Assembly (NCBI GenBank): GCA_946807835.1
Contig: OX327686.1
Span: 5,022,001-5,086,000 of the forward strand
DNA length: 64,000 nt
From: Ailanthus altissimus
Lineage: Eukaryota; Streptophyta; Magnoliopsida; Sapindales; Simaroubaceae
Direction: 5' to 3'
Shown here: piece after piece, positions 1-12,400 of the stretch
Numbering within the stretch: position 1 is the first letter of the stretch
Layout of the letters: each line of letters begins with the position of its first letter
Program-made: the position numbers and the translations under genes
Notes under the pieces: generated by a model
What the model was told of the DNA's origin: nothing
What the model saw: the letters and a program-made list of their open reading frames with translations, nothing else
Databases searched by the model: none

Positions 1-407
1 TTTCTAACTTAATGCTTGATTAAATATTTCTTGTTTCAAACAAACTTGAGCATATCAAATATTGGATTACTTTTATGTGACATTTTGAAGATAACATAAC
101 TAACGTTTCACACTGATAAGCCAAGAGTACTAATTACATCAAGGGTGCCCAGGCCACTTATTTTGACACTTCTTCATTACTTAATTAGATGATGCGGTAA
201 CATTCTATTTGTATATACATAAAAGTTCATTAACAATTAGCGTGGAAATGGAGTATTATTCTTCATGAAAACGACACATTCAAATAGATCAGCCATCAGA
301 TATATATCCAATCTAATTCTAAAAATTAAATCCTAAAGATGTGGGCTAGCAAGAATTTACTGCTAGTTTAGCATTGATATAATCCAGTTATATATGGTAT
401 GGTATTA
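1..407. other. 3' flank of the ORP gene, no gene seen
   Basis: AT-rich sequence beyond the stop codon of the minus-strand ORP gene. It probably contains the 3' untranslated region and polyadenylation site. I see no convincing coding exon, RNA gene or transposon end here. Confidence 0.5.
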
Positions 408-3400
408 TCAAAGGGAAACAATAATTGGAGCTGGAGGTACCAATTTTTGAACAGGTGAGCAATCCCAACCAGTTTCCTTGCTATGGTTAACAGTGAAATG
501 CTTAGGAACCCAAGTTTCTCCATCTGACTCTCTCTCGCTAAAAAGTTTTCTCTGCTTTTCCTCAACAGATTTCTTTGCTTCTGTAGCTTTCGCCCAATCT
601 TTCCTCAATATACATTGACTCGCCTCACCCCACACTGCTGCTGACTCGCTTGGACACACTTCCTGAGGAAAATCAAACCCCATATATAATTTGATCTAAT
701 TCATTTCTCTTTTTTTGGGTTATATTAACGCCTATGTTAAAGTTAAAGAAGATGGGAAAATCTATACGTACATATATAACTACAGACATTACACGTATAG
801 ATCAAAAAGTAACATTAATCAAACATACCTGCAAATCCTTTACAGTAGGAGTTTTCAGTCCACAAATCACTTCTTTGGCATTGTAGATAACTCTACTTTT
901 CCCATTATTGATGTCCTTCAATGTGACAGTTCTGAATTTTTTAGAAGAGAGAAGAACGTCAAAACAATACACAACTAACCTTAGTTTTCCTTAATTCCAA
1001 AGACAATTATTCTACTCAAGATATTATAAAATCAGCAAAGGTGGAGGGAAAAAAAAATAATAAAACTGGTGCTATTATTAGTAGGTCTTTATATATAATA
1101 GCTAAAAAGGAAATAAATATTCATGCTCTCCATTAGAATTTTGGAATTTGGATAGTAACTTAACTACCTATCCCAGTGGCCATCAATCTCATAAAGTATC
1201 CTTAATGATGATGAGTTGTAGATTTTTCCTCTAACAGCTCTATGGTTTCCTCTAAGCCCTATAAAAGAATTGGCTTTGTAGCTTAATTCAGCCTCGAGGC
1301 CAGTCTCTTGGCATTTGATTTTGACGTTGCCAACCCAGTCAGCTCCAGGCACTGGAAGAAATCTTATGGAGAGTTTTGGTGAGTTCATTTCATAAGTTTC
1401 GTTGTGATTCAGAAGCTTTAGTTGCCTTTTGCCATGCACCTCAGCTTCCACCGAAGCACCTACAAAACAATTAAGTTAAATTTTCAAGTTGAAGTGTCTG
1501 TGTTTTACTAAGATCCAGTCGAAAAATTTGCAGATTCTGAAGTGCAAGTACACGAGTTTAAATTTTTGCCTTTTAGCAAGTTCTTTAATTAATTAATCTA
1601 ATAATTCTCAGGGTCATCAATACCGATCAATTATAAGATAATTTGCTTAGTAATACCTCAAATATATAATATGAAAAATCAAAATTATGATAAAGAAAAT
1701 CGGATCAATTACCATAGAATTTATAATATGAAAAATCAAAATTATGATAAAGAAAATCGGATCAATTACCATAGAATTTAGGATCAGGATGTTGACACCA
1801 AAGTATTTCAACATTTTCCTTCTCATCAGTTGCATGAAGAGCAGTAACTGGTGGGTGATGCGAAACCTGAAAAGATAAATTAGCTTTACTTGCTCAGTTA
1901 TCGTAAACAATACTATGAAACTTGGTATATCCAATAAATGATACGTAAGATTCTCTAACCGATAAGACTTGGCTATATATATAATATATTCAATGAAAAA
2001 CATGTAAAAATCTCGTCAAAAATATTTACATATTAAATGTAAACAACGCGTTTGGCATGTCTAATTATGGTACCTGTTCCAGTAGAACGTTGAGGTTTCC
2101 CCTAGAAACATGGTGAGTTTCTCCAAGAATAGGATTGTAAGGCGCAACGCCAAAGACGGCAGGGCGAGTTGTTGAAATGCTCCAGGCTACCACGGCAATA
2201 AATCTCTCCAGCGGGCTCTCCAAGCTGCTGCATTTGCTCAACATATCATTGCCGACGCAATATACTGATTCCCCAAAACATTGAAGTTGTGATTTTGGAA
2301 AGTTGAAGATGGCTGGCAGCTGTAGTTACGAAAAAGTGAATCTATTGGCATCGTGAAATCCCGATCCAAGGGAAGTTCAATGATTAATTTCAGGCAAATT
2401 GCTAGTTTACACCCCCATCAATTGCAAAAAAGCAGCATATACCCAAATGAAACACCCTAATTTGTTAAATGAGCGGCTACATTGCTTGAGTGGTTGAGTG
2501 CAACTTGAAGACACACATGTAAGGGAGTTGCATTCTTGGATAGCGATAGCTGTTTGTTGCAATAGAAGTGCAAATTCTGCTCACGCTGTTTTGCTCTACT
2601 TGAAGGTAAGAACAGCAACTATCATAAGGGAAGTGCGGATAAAACATAAGCTTATGCATGTTTGAATATGATGTAATGATTTTCTTTTTTCATGCTAGCT
2701 TCTGCGAAGAATAAGTATCTTGGTTTCTGAAGTTAGTTTTTTTTATGGGTATGAGAATGGGCTTTTCATGAGTATGAAAATGGGTTTTGCAAAGCACTAT
2801 GAATACATGTATGAAAATATTTGCTGCTAGACATGAAGTAGGTTTTCTTTTTAAGTGTATTCTACGACTATTACAACATGAAGTTGATTTTCTTGATGGA
2901 TATAAAATTGGGTTTTCTTAATGACCATAAATATAGGTTTTGATTGTGGCTTTGAGAATGTGTAGGTATAAAATTTTGGTTTTGCTACTGAATGTGAGGT
3001 TTATTGATGAGTTTCAAACGGGAAAATGAAAATGTTTAGGCCAATAGTTTGGAAGATAAGTTGGAACAAAAGTTAGAAGATGTCATTTGAGAAATTTTTG
3101 TTTTCTTCTTTTGGTTTTGCTTTTAAAGTTTACATATTATTCTCCCATTTAGTTGCTTGGAATTTATTGCACTAGATGGCACTATTACTTTATGGTTTGT
3201 TAGGATATTTGTGGTTTGTTAGGAGAAGTTTCCTTTTTTTTTTTTGGATAATATTTTAATGATATCAGTGGGTAGAGAGATGTAATAAACTTGTGAAAAT
3301 GTTAGTTTTATTAAGGGTAAAGAATAGTTAGACTTTCAAAGTTTTTTAAAGTGACAATTTAGTTATCATAATTTTAAAAATATATAAATACATTTATTTT

Positions 3401-6400
3401 CGTTAAATTTTTTCTATCAAAATTGGATGATAATTATTATAATCATTATAATACTTTTGATTAGCATTGACTAACGGTTGACTAAAATTGACCGACATTA
3501 ACCAACATTGATTAGCACCGGATCATCTCACCGTGAATAACGTCATATTCTAAATTTCGTGATCTATGCAAATGTAAGGTTATTTTTACTAATATAATAT
3601 CATATGAGCTTGAAATTAATTTTTTTTTAAATAGTAACGGTCTCACTATTTGTTTTACTAATTTTGGAACTCATTCAAGGTTTCATTGGTAAAAATAACC
3701 TCACCATCATATAAATCATAAAAATTGGAGTTCGATGGTATCTATGATAAATCGATCTGGTGCTGGTCAATGGTCATTCAACACTGGTCAACAAACAATC
3801 AATGGTCGATTAATGCCAATCAACATTAGTTATCATCGGTGAATGGCGATTAACATTGGTTAGTGCTCGTCAAATAATTTCATGTGTCTTTTATGAGTAA
3901 AATACTATATCGCCCTTATTATTGTCTAAATTGACTATAAAAAATTAATGGAGTGTATTTGTATATTTTCAAAAATATGGTAACTAAATTATTGCTTTCA
4001 AAAAAATTTTGAGAGTCTAATTATTCTTTATCCTTTTATTAATGAAACAACTTATAAATTTTAAGTTGTCTACTGGATGCATGGAGTTTAGATTTCACAT
4101 TTTGATACTTTTTGTAAATGGTAATGTTAGTTAAGTGTGTTTCAAAAAGCTTTTGAATGATAAAAGGAGCTTTCATGAATTGAGGGACTATTAGTTTAAC
4201 ATTCATATAGCAAGTTTTTTTTTTAATTTTATTTACCATTATAATTTCGACATTCACAAATTATTCACTCTCTTCTCTAAGATTGGGTAGATTTTTTTAA
4301 CCTGAACCAATCTGAGGAATTTAATTCGAAAATTTTGATTCAATCTAGGTTGGGGTATTTAGTTTAGGACTATTCGTGTTCTATCATTAAGGATCCAATT
4401 GAGTTCTTCGATTATATGATGTTTTCGAACCAACCTAGAACCCAAAAAAATAAAAAAAAATAAAAACAAAAGGTTCAAAATAATGTTGTTTTATGTCCTT
4501 TCTTCAAATAAATAGATGAGCGAAACGGTTGCACATCTTTAATTTTTCTTTTAAGAAGTGCAAAATGGCCTCATTTTAGAGGAAAAATGATGGCGTTTTG
4601 CACCTGTAATAACAAAAAAGAAAAGAAACAAAACCCAGCCAAAAGCTCCCCTCATTCTCGTCTCATCTTTTTCTCTTGAATCTTGATTTCTAATTTCTCT
4701 CTGACTCTCTCCTTCTCCGTCCAATAACTCTCAACTGATTTTCGCCAATCTAAGCCTTCAAGCACTATTTCTTCACCATCTCTCAACCATTGTATGCTCT
4801 TTCATTCACTATTGAGGCATTGAAACTAAACTAACAAAGCTACTAGAAAGGTATATTTTGTGAAGTATATTTGTGCTTTCAAAAATTGGTAATCTAAGTG
4901 TATATTTAATGTATTAGATACAAGGCCCTTATACCTTCCATTCTCTTCCTTTTTCAATTGAGAGAGTAATAGATGATGGTTATGGTAACCTTTTGTAAAT
5001 AATGATGATTTTAACTCCTTCAAGAAAACGTTGGCCTGCATAGCTTACAAGAAGATAGTGGTTAATGGACAACAAAAAGTTTTTAGTAAAGAAGCTACTA
5101 GAGAGGAAGAGAATAATAATGTTGTGTTTTAGGGAATGAAGTCAAAAAATATGTCAACAAGTAGTTATAAAAATGGTAGTAATAGATACATTGCCATTTA
5201 ATTTTGTAAAGAATGGTGGGTTATGATATTTTATAATGTGGTAGTTCCCATATTTGATGTCCCATCATGTAGAACCATAACAAAAGATGCAGTTAAAGTT
5301 GTTTATTGAGAAGAAAACTATGTTGAAAAGTTTGGCTAGTGGGAATGAGTGAGCTTGGCAATTAACATATAGACTTCTCTTCATAATGACAACTATATGG
5401 TTGTCACAGCTTACTTCATAGACAATGATTAAAAGACTACGTAGGAAGATTTTGAGTTTTTTCCTTATTTCAAACCATAATGGAGAAATGATTGAGAAGC
5501 AGCTAAAAACTTATTTATTGGATTGGGTCATAAAGAAAGTTTGCTTTATCATAATAGTAAATAATTCCACTGCTAAAGGTGTTTCCATAAGTTATATAAG
5601 GAAGAAATTGAATCCTGGTATTGAATAGGGAATTAATGCATGTGCATTATTGTGAGCACATTTTGAATTTAATTGTAACAAATAGGTTAAAAGAATTGAA
5701 TAAGAGTGTTGTTTGTATATACAATATAGTGAAATATGTTAGATCTTCCACGGTGAGATTGCAAGCTTTTAAGTTTTATATGGAAAGGGAGAAAATTGAG
5801 TACAGAGGGAGCATAATGTTTGATGTATCAACTAGATGGAATTTCAACTACTTAGTGTTGGCAACTGCATTAAAATTTCAAAATACTTTTGATCAAATGA
5901 AAAAAAAAAGGATAGATTATATGAGAGTTATTTTTTAGATGAAGAAAATGGAATAAGAGTAAAAGGACCACCAGTCAATGGGGATTGAGAAAATGTTGAG
6001 TGCTTTATGACGTTTTTGCAAACTTTCTATGAAGTCACATTAAAATTTAGTACTTTATTGAGTGTGATGTCTAATATCTATTTCAATGAGATTTGCAAAA
6101 TACATTCCAACTTTAAAATTTTGAGTTAAAGATTTTTTATTAGAATCTATGGCAACAACATGAGAATGAAGTATGATAAGTATTGGAAATCTATGAAGAG
6201 AATCAACAAATTGTTGATCATTGCTACCTTACTTGATCCACAATGCTAGATGCAGTTTACTAGATTTTGTTAAGGTATTTATTTTGGATGACGGTTCAAG
6301 AGTTAAAAAAATGAAGCACCAAAACAATGAGTTATTGTTTAGGCTTTACAAAGCCTACAATGCATGGCATGGCAAATCATATAATAGTGCATCTAGTAGT

Positions 6401-9400
6401 GTTGGTGGGAGTACCATGCTTGCTTCACAATCACAACTTTCTAGTGGCCCCCCAAATGTAGTTCAAGATGTAGCGCAAGATGTTACGCATAATGATGGCC
6501 CTTAGAGTAAATTTGTAGGCTTGTAAATGACGATATAGATTTGGAAGAATCCTATAAGGTGGACAGATACTTCATGGATAAAGTTGTGAGTTGATAGGGG
6601 TTCATTAAGTCTAATATTTTCATCTTCCAAACTTAATATTTGTTCATAGAAATTAAGATTATTTGACTTTTAATGTATTTTATCATTTTTGTAGGTTTAG
6701 AGTCAATGGATAAATAGGGTCGAAACTTGAATGAAAATAAGCCAAAAATATTAAATTTCTACAGTACCTACTACAGTGATTTGTTACAGTACCCAGCACC
6801 ACAGCGGCACTCGAAACAGTATCTCAACACTTAGAATTCAGCGACGCGGCACACAAATAGTAACGCATAAACATTTTCTGCTATAGTAACTCGTGAACAG
6901 TAACCATAACCTGACTTGTATTTGATGTTTAACCCTAATTTAATGGCATAAACTTATAAATATAAGCCAAAACCCTAATTAAATAAAGAAAATAAAAAGA
7001 GGTAAAAACTTAGAGAAAAAATTCACAACACAATATCAAAAATCAATGCCAAAGATTAAAGAACCAAGATCAAGATTCAAGTTTCAAGTCAAGATTAAGT
7101 AAGAAGCACATCAAAGAATTACTTTGATTAGTTTTTCTACTCTTTCTTTATCATTATGTTCTTATTATTGTTCTTGTTATTGTTCTTATTGATCTTTACG
7201 AATTAGTTGAATACTTTTAATTTTGTGATAGGTTAAATTATTCATCTAGGGTTAGACTATGTGAACCTAATATGAATTTAAATTTTGTTAATTCTTAGTT
7301 TATGAACTTGATACATTCAATTGATTCATTCTATCTTGTGTTTAATGTTTTCATTATACCTAATCAATATTTTGAATGATTAAGGAACCATGATGAACTC
7401 GACGAATAGATTCATATATTTAGCCTATGATAGTTTAATGCATGATCATAAGGTAACAATTATGAGTTCCATCTAGGATAGACACATACCTAGGTGGCAT
7501 GTATGGTATAATTTAGACTTGATCTTAATGATTACATTCAGATTTGATTACCATAGACATGTAGGTGATTGTTAGAATTCATAATATAGTCACTCGACCA
7601 TCGACAGAGGTTTGTTATGAGATTAGTATTTAAGCCAACAATTGATATTAAGATATTAACTAAGAGGTTAATAAATTCAATGAAATAATAGGGGACAAGT
7701 CAAATCCCTATATTATCTTTATTTGTGAATTCTACCATTTACTTTTATTTAATTTAATTGATAGAGTTAGATTAGTTAATTAAATTTTAGATTGTGATTT
7801 TCTGAATAAAATTAAGTAGGTACAATTTTAGTACTTGATTTATAGAATTAGATTGTATAGTCCATGTGGGATTGATACTTGGACTTAAAATTCTATATTA
7901 CTTTATACGATAGCGTGCGCTTGCACTTAGCTACTATAATATCAATCATGAGTCCTCACAATCCACATTTTAATCTTTTATAGTGGTGGTAGTTAAATGC
8001 CTAGAGATATCTGATTTTTGGCACTTATAGCTAAAGATGTGTTGTTATTCCTATATCTACTATGGCATCTAAGTCTGCTTTTAGTATCGAATGACGTATT
8101 CTTAATTCATTTCAGAGTTCGTTGATTGTGAAGATAGCAAATGGCTTGATAAATGCACAAAACTGGATACGAGCTTTGCTTTTAGTGGATAGAGCAAAGA
8201 AAGAAGAAATGTTACTTCAAGATGCTGAGTTTTATAACAAACTTGAAGTAGGTAAAACAATAACTTGACATTCTTTGATTATTTATATTCTATTTTTCTA
8301 AATATTATTTTTTAATCTAATTTTTAGTTTGTACGAATATTTTTATCTCCCTTGTAGAGTTTGACGACTGTTGACATAAGAGCTTCCACCACAGTAAGAG
8401 TAAAACTTGTAATTCAGTTTTACTTTTTAGTTAAAATTTCAATTTTCAATTATTCAAGCATAATAAATTTTTCTTATTCAATTATATATTCTTTTAACAT
8501 AATATGTTAAATTATTTTAAGTACAGTCTTACGGATTGCCAATGTGAGAGTTAGAGGTATTATTTTACCTTTTGAGAACATGAAGATCACTTACATTTTT
8601 AGCTTTTTTACTTACATTTTGAGGTTGGATGTATATTATTTAATTTACTATATGTGAATATTACGGTTATGGTTAATTGGTTATGGACTTGTGGTTGTGA
8701 TTATTAGTGTTTGTTGAAGTTAATTTGACATTAGAATGAGGACAAAAAGATTAAAAAATTTATATTAGAGTGTTAAAATTTTTTGTAAGCTATTATAATT
8801 TAAGGGAATGTTCAAAATTCAGAGATTCTGCAGAAGTTTTTAAAAATTATAATACTTATTAAGATTTGCATACATTTAATTTGTATTGTGCTTCAATAAA
8901 ATATTTGTTAGAAATCAAGTTAATTATTATTAATTTGACCAAAAAAATAAATACGCCGTGTCCAATTAAAAAGTAAATTACCTCTCTAATTATAAATCTC
9001 TTTCCAATCATTATTCATTTGAATTTGTTTTAGTAAATTAAATTTTTATTTTTATTAAATTTTAATTTACTAAAATAAATTCAAATGAATAATGATTGGA
9101 AAGATGTTTATAATTAGAGAGGTAATAAGTAGAATTGAAATTTAATTGTAATTAGAAATACAATAATTATAAATGCATTTGGAATTAGAATTAAAATCAT
9201 AATTGTATATGTAATTGGAATTGAATTTTGAATTAAAAATGTAGTAATTATAAATACAATTGGAATTGAAATTACAATTATATATGTAGTTATATTTGAT
9301 TATTTGTGTTTAAGCATAATTTTGAATTGGAGACCAATTAGGAGTCAACGCAAAAAAGAGTACGCGTTAAACGTATGAAAAAGTAAATGAAACAAAAATC

Positions 9401-12400
9401 TGTAGGTAAAGAGGAGCTTGGAACATGCGAATGGCACTTTCTTAAGCTTTAGCGCTGTAGCGCTAGCTGCTCAGCGCTGCGATGCCGAACTCAAAATTCC
9501 AGTGTCATGGCGTTAGATCAAGATCGCAATAGCACTACAATGCTGGCTCGTGGTGCCACGGCGCCCAATTTCATCATTTTTCCTTTTTTAATCCGATTTG
9601 ATTTATTTATGTAAATTTTGGATTCCCTTACATATAGACTCCTATTACAATAAGAAATAAAGTTTCTATGGATGTTTTAGAGTTTATATAAACCTTTGTA
9701 ACCTTTTAAAATATTCAAGCATTAAAAAAAAACTCTAATAGAGAGAATGGAAAATTATAAAGCTCTTGAGTGCTGGGTGCGCAAAGAGAGAGTCATAAGA
9801 GTGCTTGAGTACTATGTGTATGAGAAAGCACTGATAAATCTTTTAAAAGCTCGTCTATTATCATATTTCTTAGTATTCTCTTGTGAGAGATTTTTGTAAT
9901 CTGAGAGTTCTTTATGAACTATTAAAAGAAGTTAGAATCCTGTGATCTACTATGGATATAGGCATTTATTGTTGAACCCTATAAATTTTTTGTATTTTGT
10001 GTGTGATTATTTATCTTATTGTGTAATCTTTTCTTATTGTTATTTTATTTGTGGGTGAAGTCTGCCACACACGCTTAAGATTTTTTAAAGTGTACGCTAA
10101 AAAATCCCAACAAACTAGTATCAGAGTTAAGGTTAATATTTAAGTGGTATCGTAGAACATAGGTTATTCAACCATGGCAACTCATAAGTATGAAGTTGAG
10201 AAGTTCAATAGGTAAAATAATTTTAATTTATAGAAGTTGAAGGTTATGGCTCTATTGGTGAATCAAGTGTTAGATTCAGCTCTTGAAGAGATTCAAGCAA
10301 CAACCAACGAAGAGAATAAACTTGTGGCATCTAGATCCAAAATCAAATAGATAAACCATTCAGAAGAAAGCCTATATTATCATAGTTCTGTCATTAAATG
10401 AAAAGTTCAGAGGAATGTGACTAGAGAGAAGACTGCAATTAGTCTTTGAAAGAAACTAGATGCCCTCTATATGACAAAGTCTTTGGAAAATCATTTGTAT
10501 ATTAAAAAGAAGTTGTATCAGTTGTCTATAACTAAAGGAACTTCAATTAAATACCACATTAATGCTTTTAACAAGATTATCATAGATCTTGAGACATTTG
10601 ACATTAATTTTAAAGATGAAGACAAGGCAATCATCTTATTGCGCTATCTACCTTTGAGCTATGAGTACTTCGTGGATACACTCATGTATGACAAAGAGAC
10701 TTTAACTATAAATGATATTAAAGCCTCACTGAACTTAAAAGAATTAAAAAAAAAATAGATCTGAGTCTAATAGTGGATTGGGTTTGATTACAAGAGGAAA
10801 GACTGAATATAGAGAAAAGAAGAGCAATCAGACAATGAGCAGATCCAAGAAGTATTATCTTTACAAGAAAGAAGAGCACTTAATGAAATATTTTTCAAAC
10901 ATAAAAAAATAGTGGAGATGTTGCAAAAGTCTGTGAAGAGGACTATAAGATTGCAGAATTATTGGTAACTTCTAACAGGAATTATACTAGTAAATGGATA
11001 CTTAATTCTGGCTATAGTTTTTAAATGTGCCCTAATAGGTCCTTATTTACCAATTGTACATCTATTAGAGGTGATAAAGTATTAATATGTATAATATGAC
11101 TTGGTGTACAACATGTTTCTGGTGTTAAGAGAAACTTAATACCCCTAAAGATGTTAGATCAAGTAACATATTCATTCAAAGAAAAAAAAAAGAACACTGA
11201 AAGTTGTGAAAGGATATATGGTGATTATGAAGAGTGAGAAGCACAATAAACTATATGTGCTTGATGAAATGCTATAATTGGCTCAATATGGGTTGATCAG
11301 AGAATGCAAACTAAGAGACAGCATTAGAAAATTTGCTCACTGAGTTAATAAAGGTCAAAAGAGAATGTATGATAAATAAATTATTTACAAAAATAAGTTT
11401 CAGTTACTGAGAAATTGTGGTCATGGTGTCAAGAGTGACATGGGATATCGTAATATAAAAGTTATCCTAGGCAAAATACATTTATATCTTTGCAGACCGA
11501 AGTCACGAGCTCTAGAGAAGTTAAGTCTGGATAAAGACTTAACTTGAGTTAACGCCAAGTGATAAAGCGCTAGCGTGGAATTCATCCTAAAAAGTTTCTT
11601 AAGAGATTTTGAATCAATGAGGGGTTTATTGAAATTTGTGATTCAAAATTGTGTTTAAATATGATTTCAATTTAAAAACTAATGAGGAGTCGACACAAGA
11701 TTGCATATACGTTAGATGTATAAGAAATGGAGCAAAATAAAAAATCAAAAGCAGTGGGGGACTCAAAACGTGTGAAGGGTACTTTCCTAAGCCTAAGCAC
11801 TACAGGGCTACTACTCTGTACCGCGACACTAAACTCAAAAATTCCAATGTCGTAGTGCTAGCTCGTGGCACCCAATTTTAATAGCTTTCTATTTTTTAGT
11901 CTAATTTGATTTGTTTGAGTCGATTTTAGACTTCTTTACATGTAAACTCTTATTACAACAAGTAATAGGGTTTCTAAAGACATTTTAGAGCCTATATAAA
12001 CTCTTATAATCTTTTAGAATGATCAAGCATTAGAAAAAAAAACTCAAAGAGATATAATAGAGAACTAGAAAGTGCTTGAGTGTTAGGTGTGTAAAGAGAG
12101 TGCCATAAAAGTCTTGAGTGGTGTGTGTACATGAAAGCACTAATAAATTCTTTGAGAGCTCATCTATTATTGCATTCATTGATAATATCTTATGAAAAAA
12201 TTTTGTAATATGAAAGTTTTTTGTAAACTAAGAAAAGAATCTACAATCCTGTGATCCACTATGTATATAAGCGTCTGTTATTAAACCACATAACTTGTTT
12301 ATGCCTTGTGTGTGATTATTTATTTCATTATGTATCTTTTCTTATTCTTGTTTTATCAATAGGTAAAATCTTTCAATTAGGGATTTTTAGAGTACAAGCC

